Source: Mucilaginibacter sp.
GTDB lineage: Bacteria > Bacteroidota > Bacteroidia > Sphingobacteriales > Sphingobacteriaceae
Assembly: GCA_025934475.1 (NCBI GenBank)
Contig: JAICXZ010000028.1
Coordinates: 1-12,428 of the forward strand
DNA length: 12,428 bases
Direction: 5' to 3'
Of the stretch, positions 1-7,012 are shown piece after piece. The first letter of the stretch is position 1; each line of letters opens with the position of its first letter. A program made the translations under genes and the position numbers. The notes under the pieces are model-generated. The model was given only the letters and a program-made list of their open reading frames with translations. It had not been told where the DNA came from and did no database searches.

Positions 1-12
1 ACTTCTTACTTT

Positions 13-1734
13 ATGGCTAACATCAATTCAAAGGGAACTGAGCAGCATACCTATGATGCTATCGTTATCGGGTCGGGCATAAGCGGCGGTTGGGCGGCAA
101 AAGAACTTTGCGATCACGGACTTAAAACCCTGATCCTGGAACGTGGCAGAAATGTGGTGCACCTGAAGGACTACCCAACCTCAAGAAAAGGTCCCTGGGA
201 GTTTCCACATCGTACCCACGAGCCTTTGGCGGTTATTGAAGCAAGCCCGATTGTATCGAGATGTTATGCCTTTAGTGAGGCGAGCCAACATTTTTTTGTA
301 AAGGATAAAGAGCATCCCTATGTACAGGACAAGCCGTTTGATTGGATAAGAGGATACCAGGTGGGCGGAAAATCCTTGTTGTGGGCAAGGCAAACGCAGC
401 GCTGGAGCAAATTTGATTTTGAAGGACCCGGCAGGGATGGCTTTGCTGTTGACTGGCCGATAAGGTATGACGATATAGCACCGTGGTATAGCCACGTAGA
501 AACATTTGCAGGTATTGCCGGCAATAAGGACGGATTGGAAACGCTGCCCGATGGTGAGTTTTTACAGGCGTGGGAAATGAATGCCGTAGAAAAGGACATG
601 ACCAAGCGCATTAATGAGCATTATAAGGGCCAGAGGAATGTGATTATTGGACGCTGTGCCCATTTAACCAAACCAAACCCCATTCATTTGCAACAGGGGC
701 GAGGGCAATGCCAGGCACGCAGCCTTTGCGAACGTGGATGCCCATTTGGAGGATATTTTAGTTCGAACGCATCTACAATTCCCTGGGCGTTGAGAACCGG
801 CAACCTGACCGTGAGACCCGATTCAGTGGTGCATTCTATCATTTATGACGAGAAGAAAGGTAAGGCTGTTGGAGTGAGGGTAATCGACGCGCATACGAAA
901 GAGGCGACTGAGTTTTATGCGAAGATCATCTTCCTAAATGCCGCCACGATGAACAGTAACCTGGTGATGCTTAATTCTACTTCATCGCGTTTCCCCAATG
1001 GTTTGGGTAACGACAGCGGCGTGCTGGGCAAATACGTGGCATTCCATAACTATCGGGGTAATGTTTTTGCCTCGATGGACGGCTACCTGGATTCCTATTA
1101 TTATGGTCGCCGGCCAACGGCTATCATGATGCCGAACTTCAGGAATGTTTACAAGCAGGAGATGGATTTTCAGCGGGGATATATGACATTCTATTCCGTG
1201 CAGCGCCAGGGGTGGGGTCATGAAACAGACGGTATTCAACTAGGTGGCACATTTAAGGATAATATAGCCGAACCGGGAAGCTGGGGGATTTATACCCAGA
1301 TGCAGGGCGAGACTATTCCAAAGGAAACCAACCATGTAAGCCTGAGTAAAGATCAAAAAGATGATTGGGGTATACCATTGCTTAAAGCATCCGTTGTATA
1401 TGACGACAACGATGTGAAAAGCATGAACGACTTTATAGATCAGGCTGCGGAAATGCTCGATATTGCCGGTTGCAAAAACATCGTTAAACACGATACTCAA
1501 CAAGCACCCGGACTAGATATCCACGAAATGGGCGGCGTCCGCATGGGCAAGGATCCGAAGACCTCAATATTAAATTCCTGGAACCAGGTACACTCTTGTC
1601 CCAACGTTTTTGTGACCGATGGTTCCTGTATGGTGTCAACCAGCACGCAAAACCCATCGCTTACTTTTATGGCAATCACCGCACGTGCGGCAAATCATGC
1701 GGTGGAGGAGCTAAAGAAAGGGAACCTGACGTAG
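13..1734 (+). CDS. GMC-family FAD-dependent oxidoreductase (sugar/polyol/alcohol dehydrogenase-like)
   Basis: A 573-residue flavoprotein of the glucose-methanol-choline family, which oxidises hydroxyl groups of sugars, polyols or alcohols. An N-terminal dinucleotide-binding fold is seen as VIGSGISGG (G20, G22, G25) with the ribose-binding acid in LERG (E43). A second FAD signature, VGGKSLLWARQTQRW, lies at about 117-131. The C-terminal GMC domain has HEMGGVRMG (H504) and NPSLT (N547), matching the His/Asn catalytic pair of the family. C215 and the cluster C233-x5-C239-x3-C243 are unusual for simple GMC oxidases and recall gluconate/FAD-glucose dehydrogenase large subunits, where cysteines bind an Fe-S cluster; that role here is inference. 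In Bacteroidota this type often follows a small gluconate 2-dehydrogenase subunit 3 gene, which would lie before the window. The ATG at 13 directly precedes the FAD fold and is accepted; only 12 upstream bases are visible. The substrate is unknown. Confidence 0.93.
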   Translation: MANINSKGTEQHTYDAIVIGSGISGGWAAKELCDHGLKTLILERGRNVVHLKDYPTSRKGPWEFPHRTHEPLAVIEASPIVSRCYAFSEASQHFFVKDKEHPYVQDKPFDWIRGYQVGGKSLLWARQTQRWSKFDFEGPGRDGFAVDWPIRYDDIAPWYSHVETFAGIAGNKDGLETLPDGEFLQAWEMNAVEKDMTKRINEHYKGQRNVIIGRCAHLTKPNPIHLQQGRGQCQARSLCERGCPFGGYFSSNASTIPWALRTGNLTVRPDSVVHSIIYDEKKGKAVGVRVIDAHTKEATEFYAKIIFLNAATMNSNLVMLNSTSSRFPNGLGNDSGVLGKYVAFHNYRGNVFASMDGYLDSYYYGRRPTAIMMPNFRNVYKQEMDFQRGYMTFYSVQRQGWGHETDGIQLGGTFKDNIAEPGSWGIYTQMQGETIPKETNHVSLSKDQKDDWGIPLLKASVVYDDNDVKSMNDFIDQAAEMLDIAGCKNIVKHDTQQAPGLDIHEMGGVRMGKDPKTSILNSWNQVHSCPNVFVTDGSCMVSTSTQNPSLTFMAITARAANHAVEELKKGNLT

Positions 1735-1745
1735 GAGGTGTTTTT

Positions 1746-1810
1746 GTCCATAGTCCATGGTCCATAGACCATGGTCTCGCAACATCGACCATTGACCATG
1801 GACTATCGAC
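1746..1810. repeat. Intergenic inverted repeat built from 7-bp units (GTCCATA-like)
   Basis: Between the GMC oxidoreductase and the ABC operon lies a hairpin-forming element. The arms GTCCATAGTCCATGGTC (1746-1762) and GACCATGGACTATCGAC (1794-1810) pair at 16 of 17 positions around a 31-bp spacer, which contains a perfect 12-bp palindrome AGACCATGGTCT (1766-1777). Each half is a run of degenerate heptamers: units start at 1746, 1753, 1760 and 1767 on the left and at 1787, 1794, 1801 (complementary sense) on the right. No T-run follows. It may act as a transcription-attenuating hairpin, but it looks more like a dispersed intergenic repeat of the genome. That is inference from the structure. Confidence 0.75.
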
Positions 1811-1833
1811 TGTACGCACCTTTCCACTCCCTC

Positions 1834-1864
1834 TTTGCCCTTTCCGCTGCATTCTGTAATTTAG
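1834..1864 (+). promoter_or_regulatory. Possible promoter of the ABC importer operon
   Basis: TTTG at 1834-1837 and TAATTTAG at 1857-1864 are separated by 19 bp. This resembles the Bacteroidota pair TTTG (-33) and TAnnTTTG (-7), with one mismatch in the -7 element. The start codon follows five bases after the -7 box, so the transcript would have almost no leader, which weakens the call. The short, repeat-occupied gap leaves no room for a T-box or large riboswitch. Confidence 0.35.
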
Positions 1865-1868
1865 TCCG

Positions 1869-2837
1869 ATGAAGTTGTCTAAATACCTGCCTTTCGCTTT
1901 AGCCGCCCTGTTGCTAATAGCCTGCAATTCAAATAAAAGCAATGTTCCGATAGTTGGTTTTGTCGACGCGTTTGAAGACGCTACCGTGGGGCAGGCGCGG
2001 ACAGGTTTTACCGATGCTTTGAAGAAAAACGGCTTCGGCGAAGATCAACATACTGTCAAAATTGAATATCACAATGCACAGGGTGATCAGCCGACATTAT
2101 CATTGATCGTTAATCAATTCGTGTCCGAAAAGGTCGATCTTTTGGCTACCTGTACAACACTATCAACAGTTACTGCCATCCAGAAAACTAAAACCATTCC
2201 GGTATTTGCTATGGTATCACCAACTCCCGAACGGATGAATGTAGTGAGCTCTACAGGCGCTAATCCGCCAAACCTGTTCGGAGTAGTGGAGGATTTGAAT
2301 TATATCGATACTTCTTTTAATATTATCACCACGTTGCTAAAGCCCAAGGGCAGCAAGCTGGTTATCGGAATGATTTATAATCAATCGGAACCACAATCGG
2401 CCGATGCTGTGAACCGGCTTAAGAGTCTGGCTTCGAAATCGAATGTAACATTGGAAGTACTGCCGCTTAATAACTCTGCAGATGCGCAATTGGTGACAAG
2501 GTCGCTTTTGTCGAAACATATCGACGCTTTTTTTGCATTGCCCGATAATAGTGTATTTGCCTCATTCGAGACGATATCGAAGAGCTGCAACGAAGCAAAC
2601 GTACCGATATTCACCAGTGAGGCCGGTTTGGTAAAACGTGGAGCGGTGGCTGCCTTCGGCGCCGATATGTACCTTTGGGGTTACCAGGCGGGCGAGCAGG
2701 CAGCTCAATTCCTGAAAACGCATAAAACCGATGGGTTAATGCCCGAAATGGTAAAGGTGCGGAAACGGGTTTATAACCCGGAGGCCGCCAAAAAATATCA
2801 TATCACCGTGCCGGCTAATTTTGAAGCTGTAAAATAA
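1869..2837 (+). CDS. ABC transporter substrate-binding lipoprotein (TrpX-like, COG2984)
   Basis: The 322-residue binding component of an ABC importer. The N-terminus is a lipoprotein signal with lipobox LIAC, so C19 is the predicted lipidated residue and anchors the protein in the envelope. The mature part fits the ABC_sub_bind family (PF04392): it opens with a strand and the sequence VGFVDAFEDATVGQARTGF, typical of a periplasmic-binding fold related to LacI and ribose-binding proteins, then shows VDLLATCTTLSTVTAIQKTKTIPVFAMVSPTP and a late segment on conversion of a second lobe (FTSEAGLVKRGAVAAFGADMYLWGYQAG). Characterised relatives include the streptococcal TrpX system, but most members have no proven ligand, and the ligand here is unknown. 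Its TAA stop overlaps the permease ATG by one base, so the two are one operon. Confidence 0.92.
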   Translation: MKLSKYLPFALAALLLIACNSNKSNVPIVGFVDAFEDATVGQARTGFTDALKKNGFGEDQHTVKIEYHNAQGDQPTLSLIVNQFVSEKVDLLATCTTLSTVTAIQKTKTIPVFAMVSPTPERMNVVSSTGANPPNLFGVVEDLNYIDTSFNIITTLLKPKGSKLVIGMIYNQSEPQSADAVNRLKSLASKSNVTLEVLPLNNSADAQLVTRSLLSKHIDAFFALPDNSVFASFETISKSCNEANVPIFTSEAGLVKRGAVAAFGADMYLWGYQAGEQAAQFLKTHKTDGLMPEMVKVRKRVYNPEAAKKYHITVPANFEAVK

Positions 2838-3706
2838 TGGATTTCTACCTCGCGGCGCTTATTCAAGGACTTTGCTTTTCGGCAATAGCACTAGGTATTT
2901 TCATTTCGATGAAGATATTCAATATCCCTGATATCACTACCGACGGTAGCTATACCCTGGGCGGCGTGGTAACAGCTAAGCTGCTGATGGCGCATCAACC
3001 AGTGTTTGTTGTGCTGCCTGTGGTGATTGTTGCCGGAGCCCTTGCTGGAGCAGCAACCGGCATAATCCACACCAAATTAAAGATCAACGCGCTGCTTGCG
3101 GGTATCTTGGTAATGACAGCCTTGTACTCGATCAACCTGAGTATTATGGGGCGATCGAATATCCCGATCAATAGCGTGTCGACCATCTTCTCGCTAATCA
3201 ATATCTCTGCCAATCCAAATAATAATACTTTTTGGATACTGATTGTCTTCGTCGCTATTATCACTGGAGTTATCGGCTATTTGCTTAAAACTGATTTTGG
3301 AATAGCGATGCGTGCCGCAGGAAACAGTGAGTCGATGATTCGTGCCCTCGGCGTTAATACCGACCGCATGAAAATCATCGGCCTTGCACTAGCTAATGCG
3401 CTTACCGCCTTGAGTGGGTTCCTCGTAACACAGTTCCAGGTATTTGCGGATATTAATATGGGCATTGGCATCGTAATCATGGGATTAGGATCAGTTATTA
3501 TCGCTGAAACGTTGATCAATTGGTTTAGGATCACATCGGTATGGCTGAGTTTAGTCTTGGTTCTATCGGGTGCTGTGATCTTTCAAATGGTGCTGGCGTT
3601 TACACTTAGCAGCGGTGTTGATCCGACTTTGCTTAAGTTGGTAACTGCGGTATTTGTACTGCTTATCGTCAGTCTGCCTCGCTTATCTTTTAAAGGCTCA
3701 TCATGA
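2837..3706 (+). CDS. ABC transporter permease (TrpY-like, COG4120)
   Basis: A 289-residue, very hydrophobic inner-membrane permease of the branched-chain amino-acid/ribose importer class (BPD_transp_2, PF02653). About eight hydrophobic segments are visible, at roughly 5-27, 54-77, 84-104, 131-150, 178-199, 208-226, 234-254 and 265-281. The short motif FNIPDITTDGSYTLGG (28-43) is characteristic of the COG4120 group. The cytoplasmic loop GIAMRAAGNSESMIRALGV (155-173) is the likely coupling helix region that contacts the ATPase. The ATG shares its A with the stop of the binding-protein gene, and the last four bases (ATGA) overlap the ATPase start, so translational coupling is expected. Confidence 0.92.
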   Translation: MDFYLAALIQGLCFSAIALGIFISMKIFNIPDITTDGSYTLGGVVTAKLLMAHQPVFVVLPVVIVAGALAGAATGIIHTKLKINALLAGILVMTALYSINLSIMGRSNIPINSVSTIFSLINISANPNNNTFWILIVFVAIITGVIGYLLKTDFGIAMRAAGNSESMIRALGVNTDRMKIIGLALANALTALSGFLVTQFQVFADINMGIGIVIMGLGSVIIAETLINWFRITSVWLSLVLVLSGAVIFQMVLAFTLSSGVDPTLLKLVTAVFVLLIVSLPRLSFKGSS

Positions 3707-4452
3707 TCGACATTACACAGGTTCATAAAGTATATAATAGGGGTAAAGCCAACCAGGTAAACGCCGTTAATGGCGTCGACCTGAAGATCAGTGAAAAAGA
3801 ATTTTTGGTGATTGTCGGATCAAATGGCTCAGGCAAAACAACTTTGCTCAATCTGGTTGCAGGAAGCGTTTTGCCCAGCTCCGGCGACATCTCGATCGAT
3901 GGTAATAATGTAACTAAAAAAGCCGATTACCGCCGCAGTGAATGGATAGCCCGTGTATTTCAAAATCCGCTAAGCGGCACAGCTCCCGATCTGAGTATTC
4001 TCGATAATTTCCGTCTGGCGGCTATCCGCACAAAGCGGAAGGGTTTGTCTATCGGCATTAATCCTCAATTTAAAAAAGACGTTAAAGACAAGATCGCTAC
4101 GCTGGGTATGGGCCTCGAAAATAAGACAGAGCAATTAATGGGGACCTTATCAGGGGGCCAACGGCAGGCGCTTACGCTGCTGATGAGTGTGATGGATACT
4201 TGTCGTGTCTTGTTGTTAGATGAACCTACCGCGGCACTAGATCCGCGCTCTGCAGATATTGTGATGAACACTGCTGACAAGCTGGTGAAAGATTTTGGAC
4301 TGACTGCTATTCTTGTAACTCATAATTTGAAAGATGCCTTCGTTTATGGTAATCGTATTATTCAAATGAGCGAGGGAAAGATCATTAAAGATTTGAATGA
4401 GCAAAAAAAGATCGCCCTGAAACAGAATGATCTGTTTGATTGGTTTGCATAG
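3703..4452 (+). CDS. ABC transporter ATP-binding protein (TrpZ-like, COG1101)
   Basis: The 249-residue ATPase of the importer, acting on the cytoplasmic face of the permease. All canonical motifs are intact: Walker A GSNGSGKTT (39-47, K45), Q-loop Q87 in VFQNP, signature LSGGQRQ (149-155), Walker B LLLDEP followed by the D-loop TAALD (170-180), and the switch histidine H207 in ILVTH. The length is normal for a single-domain ATPase. The gene overlaps the permease by four bases (ATGA) and is the last of the three-gene operon. A 33-bp palindrome follows within 15 bp of the stop. Confidence 0.95.
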   Translation: MIDITQVHKVYNRGKANQVNAVNGVDLKISEKEFLVIVGSNGSGKTTLLNLVAGSVLPSSGDISIDGNNVTKKADYRRSEWIARVFQNPLSGTAPDLSILDNFRLAAIRTKRKGLSIGINPQFKKDVKDKIATLGMGLENKTEQLMGTLSGGQRQALTLLMSVMDTCRVLLLDEPTAALDPRSADIVMNTADKLVKDFGLTAILVTHNLKDAFVYGNRIIQMSEGKIIKDLNEQKKIALKQNDLFDWFA

Positions 4453-4466
4453 CATCTGGCTACTAA

Positions 4467-4499
4467 AGATTTGACAACTTTTCAAAAGTTGTCAAATCT
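4467..4499. repeat. Perfect 16-bp-arm palindrome downstream of the ABC operon
   Basis: AGATTTGACAACTTTT (4467-4482) is the exact reverse complement of 4484-4499 around a single C at 4483. The hairpin would end the ABC transcript, but the stem is AT-rich and the downstream side (CTGAATTAATAC) lacks a T-run, so it is not a textbook intrinsic terminator. The TTTT within the stem precedes the loop. It could instead be a dispersed palindromic repeat or a cruciform/RNA-stability element. The symmetry is directly seen and the function is inferred. Confidence 0.8.
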
Positions 4500-4543
4500 G
4501 AATTAATACAAAAACTTCATTGATCCCGATTGTTTAATGATGT

Positions 4544-4816
4544 ATGGAAAGACACTTCGAGCCCATTGATGACGCTTACGAATTGACCGAGGGCGCAATT
4601 ATTAAAGGTAAAGATCAGGACGAGCTTTTTCAATTAGGGCCCTATGATCCTGATAAAAAGGCTTATGATGCAACGCCATACCAGGATGGTGTGAGTTTTA
4701 GTGATTTTACAGTCGTGATCACAGAAGACGAGCTGATGGATAATTACTTAATCGAAAGCAAAAAGGGCGATGACGAGGAAGCTGCGGACGATGGAATGCT
4801 TTCGGATAGTTTGTAG
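4544..4816 (+). CDS. Small acidic hypothetical protein
   Basis: A 90-residue protein that I do not recognise. It is strongly acidic, with D/E-rich stretches throughout and an acid cluster near the end (KKGDDEEAADDG). It has no signal peptide, membrane segment or cysteines, so it is expected to be cytoplasmic. A plausible folded core is seen in the middle, with alternating hydrophobic residues in FSDFTVVITEDELMDNYLI. The ATG at 4544 is the first in frame. It stands alone, 91 bp after the ABC ATPase and separated from it by the palindrome, so it need not belong to that operon. Codon use resembles its neighbours, which supports a real gene. Confidence 0.7.
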   Translation: MERHFEPIDDAYELTEGAIIKGKDQDELFQLGPYDPDKKAYDATPYQDGVSFSDFTVVITEDELMDNYLIESKKGDDEEAADDGMLSDSL

Positions 4817-4834
4817 GTGCTCGCCATTTGCTTC

Positions 4835-4918
4835 TTTGTCTGAATCAGAATGTTCAGAGTTTGTAAATTTTCAGAATTCTGCTCATTCTTTAATTCTGTA
4901 AATTCTGATTCCGACAAA
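4835..4918. repeat. 84-bp imperfect palindromic repeat (REP/MITE-like)
   Basis: The outer arms TTTGTCTGAATCAGAAT (4835-4851) and ATTCTGATTCCGACAAA (4902-4918) match at 16 of 17 positions. The centre is a perfect palindrome CAGAATTCTG (4872-4881) with exactly the same axis, 4876.5. Between them the two halves match only in part (TTCAGA against TACAGA). The whole stretch is thus one long self-complementary element made from variants of the word ATTCTG. It follows the 90-residue gene and could terminate its transcript. Its size and symmetry fit a non-autonomous, mobile-like intergenic repeat. No transposase is nearby, and no target-site duplication is evident. Confidence 0.75.
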
Positions 4919-4954
4919 AATGAGCTACACTAATAAAATCCCTGCCAATTTCCT

Positions 4955-4962
4955 TATCTTTG
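4955..4962 (+). promoter_or_regulatory. -7 promoter element TATCTTTG
   Basis: TATCTTTG is an exact match to the Bacteroidota -7 consensus TAnnTTTG. No TTTG is seen at the usual -33 distance. Transcription would start near 4968-4972, giving the TPR gene a leader of about 190 nt and placing the short ORF at 4980 within the first dozen bases. Confidence 0.55.
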
Positions 4963-4979
4963 CAAAAAATATTAATACA

Positions 4980-5084
4980 ATGCTACGCCTCAATCTGATA
5001 CTCCAATCACTCCTGATGTGGCCCATAGGCTCACAGCAGAAGGGCTATGCATTGCAAAAACTCTTCTGCTTCGCGGTGCGATAG
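4980..5084 (+). other. Short ORF (34 codons) in the leader of the TPR gene
   Basis: An ATG-initiated ORF of 34 codons ending in TAG lies 17 bp after a consensus -7 element and ends 74 bp before the TPR start. It reads MLRLNLILQSLLMW in its hydrophobic first part, then a polar, basic tail ending FAVR. It could be a leader peptide, a small membrane protein or chance. Its second half contains an RNA stem of 8 bp (AGCAGAAG with CTTCTGCT, about 5035-5042 and 5063-5070), so translation through it could alter leader folding. I recognise no homologue. Confidence 0.3.
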
Positions 5085-5158
5085 TTTTATCCGCATCGAT
5101 TCCAAAGACTAATTTATTATTTTATTGTGCTCCTGAAAAGGGGGCGAATTTTATTATT

Positions 5159-5677
5159 ATGGACATTTATTTATCTACAGAAGAAAAGTATATAAAAGCT
5201 GTTGACAAGCTATGGTACGGCAATAATAGGAAAGCGCTGAGATTGCTGAACGAAATTGTTGCCGATGATCCGTTCTATGCCAAGGGACATTACCAGCTAG
5301 GTAAGCTTTACTATTACGAGATAAAGGACTACCAGGCAGCGGGCTATCATTTCAGGACCTGCACCGAACTGGCGCCCGATTTCCCGGATGTGTACTACCA
5401 TTACCTGCATTTAGTGGTTTTCCTTAATATGGAAAAAGCTGTGCAATCAGTAAAAGAAAAGGCGCTTACTGTACCCGGCGTAGACACGGCCTCTGTTTAC
5501 AATCTTGCAGCATTATATGCCGAGAAGCAAAGGGATTGGAATACCGCGCTTGAAGGTTATCGCCAGGCTGCCATGGATACGACTTCAAAAGCCGAAAAGG
5601 ATAATATTGAAGAAAGTATCGTACGTGTTAAGGCTAAGAAGAAGCAGGGTAAAAAGAAGAGCAGCGAGATGTACTAA
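5159..5677 (+). CDS. Small tetratricopeptide-repeat (TPR) protein
   Basis: A 172-residue protein made mainly of helical repeats. TPR-type units can be traced at about 8-38 (AVDKLWYGNNRKALRLLNEI), 41-74 (AKGHYQLGKLYYYEIKDYQA onward to LAPDFP) and 113-146 (VYNLAALYAEKQRDWNTALE onward). A lysine-rich tail follows at 158-167. No signal peptide is seen, so it is probably a cytoplasmic protein-interaction scaffold with unknown partner. The frame stays open upstream to a GTG at 5018, but I prefer the ATG at 5159: the extension is Cys/Leu-rich, does not look like TPR sequence and overlaps a different short ORF. A strong hairpin terminator begins at its stop codon. Confidence 0.8.
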   Translation: MDIYLSTEEKYIKAVDKLWYGNNRKALRLLNEIVADDPFYAKGHYQLGKLYYYEIKDYQAAGYHFRTCTELAPDFPDVYYHYLHLVVFLNMEKAVQSVKEKALTVPGVDTASVYNLAALYAEKQRDWNTALEGYRQAAMDTTSKAEKDNIEESIVRVKAKKKQGKKKSSEMY

Positions 5678-5709
5678 CTAAAAGGAGCCCGGTTTTCGGG
5701 CTCTTTTAG
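5678..5709. terminator. Bidirectional intrinsic terminator
   Basis: The GC-rich core GAGCCCG/CGGGCTC with a short GTTTT loop is extended by AAAA/TTTT flanks to give arms 5678-5691 and 5697-5709 with one bulged G. On the plus strand the stem runs into TTTTAGTTT, and on the minus strand into a run of T as well. It therefore serves both the TPR gene and the convergent sugar dehydrogenase that ends ten bases away. Confidence 0.9.
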
Positions 5710-5719
5710 TTTAAAAGAT

Positions 5720-7012
5720 TTATTTCTTGTAAGTGATCTTATAGATCGTTCCTTTATTATCATCGCTTACATAAAGCGAACCATCCGGGCCCTGTGCCAA
5801 TCCGCAAGGGCGGTGGATGGCCGACCCTTTAGCTTTTTGCTCGGCAGTACCAGCAAAGCCATCGGCAAAAACTTCCCATTTGCCTGAAGGCCTGCCATTA
5901 ACAAACGGCTGAAATACTACGAAGTAGCCAGCCTGTGGTTCTGGTGCGCGGTTCCAAGAGCCATGGAAAGCTATGAACGCGCCGTTTTTATATCTTGCAG
6001 GGAACTGGTTGCCGGTATAGAACAGCAGTCCGTTAGGAGCGAGGTGACCTGGATAAGCCGCAGCCGGATTGATCGCATTCTGACCGCCTTCTTTCTGGCC
6101 ATCGCCACCATATTCGGGCATTAGCATCTTTTTGTGCTTCTGCCAGTCGTAGTACATGTAGGGCCAGCCGGCGTTGTCGCCTTTTTTCAGAGCATACATA
6201 CATTCGGCAGGTAGTTCGGCGTTTTGTTTTGCTGTAAAATATTGGGGAAACAGATCATTTAATTGATCACGGCCATGCTGCATCACAAAAAGTTCGTTGT
6301 CCTGTTTGTTCCAGTCGAGGCCTACTACATTTCTCAAGCCCGTAGCGTAACGCACACCGTCACCATAGTGCTGGTTCAGTTTATTGGCACTGAACTGCCA
6401 GATACCACCTGCTGAATCCAGGATAGGGCAGCCCTTTTGACCAGGCGAACCTTTTGTACGATCCTTTACCTGGCAGGCATTGGAATAAGCGCCGATGTTA
6501 ACATACAGATGTCCAGCATTATCCAGTGTAATCGCTTTTGCCTCGTGCTCATGACGGTTTAGCAATCCTTCAACTACGGTTTCACGCTTATTCGGATCGA
6601 TCACTTCGTTTTGAGCGTTTAATTTATAACGGTATACATTTTCATCCGACGACGCATACAGGTAGCCATTTTTTACAGCAATACCGGTTCCACCGAAATC
6701 GCCGAAGCCCATTTTTACCTCTGCTTTATCACCGTTTTGATGCAGCAACAGGATGCCCTTGCCGTGCTCCGGACCGCGAAGTTTAACATAGATCTCATTT
6801 TGCGGCGTCACGGTAATGTGCCTGGCACTGCCAATATTATCTGCAATAATAGCCGCGCTAAAACCTGCCGGAATGGTTAAACCGGCATTGCCGGCATCAG
6901 GACGACTAGGGTTATTGTGTTTTTTGACGTCGGTTTTTAAAGCGACCAGCGCGGTCAATCCAAAAACCGCCAATAAGGACAGCAGAATTGTCCCGGGGAT
7001 TCTCTTTTTCAT
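5720..7012 (-). CDS. PQQ-type sugar dehydrogenase (glucose/sorbosone dehydrogenase family)
   Basis: A 430-residue exported beta-propeller of the glucose/sorbosone dehydrogenase family (GSDH, COG2133), which oxidises aldoses or related sugars with pyrroloquinoline quinone. A hydrophobic N-terminal segment (7-25) after MKKR is a signal peptide or membrane anchor, and no lipobox is seen. Propeller motifs appear in order: NRHEHEAKAITLDNAG with H154/H156 (candidate catalytic base), TGLRNVVGLDW (R227), QHGRD, GDNAGWPYMYYDWQ (278-291, the family's GWPY motif), FIAFHGSWNR (346-355) and HRPCGLAQGPDGSLYVSDD (400-418). There is no CxxCH haem motif, so no fused cytochrome domain. PQQ dependence and substrate are inferred from the family; some relatives act on other ligands. 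It is a single gene, convergent with the TPR gene and sharing its terminator. Confidence 0.88.
   Translation of the reverse strand: MKKRIPGTILLSLLAVFGLTALVALKTDVKKHNNPSRPDAGNAGLTIPAGFSAAIIADNIGSARHITVTPQNEIYVKLRGPEHGKGILLLHQNGDKAEVKMGFGDFGGTGIAVKNGYLYASSDENVYRYKLNAQNEVIDPNKRETVVEGLLNRHEHEAKAITLDNAGHLYVNIGAYSNACQVKDRTKGSPGQKGCPILDSAGGIWQFSANKLNQHYGDGVRYATGLRNVVGLDWNKQDNELFVMQHGRDQLNDLFPQYFTAKQNAELPAECMYALKKGDNAGWPYMYYDWQKHKKMLMPEYGGDGQKEGGQNAINPAAAYPGHLAPNGLLFYTGNQFPARYKNGAFIAFHGSWNRAPEPQAGYFVVFQPFVNGRPSGKWEVFADGFAGTAEQKAKGSAIHRPCGLAQGPDGSLYVSDDNKGTIYKITYKK

Noticed and set aside
1735..1868. T-box or tryptophan riboswitch upstream of the TrpXYZ-like operon
   Set aside because: The gap is only 134 bp and half is the hairpin repeat; no T-box sequence or specifier stem is seen.
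1676..1942. Minus-strand ORF across the heptad repeat
   Set aside because: It covers the ends of two real genes and the repeat; its WSM/PWS repeats are simply the translated heptamers.
5018..5158. N-terminal extension of the TPR gene starting at GTG 5018
   Set aside because: The extension is not TPR-like, has no start-proximal promoter and overlaps another short ORF; the ATG at 5159 gives a normal N-terminus.
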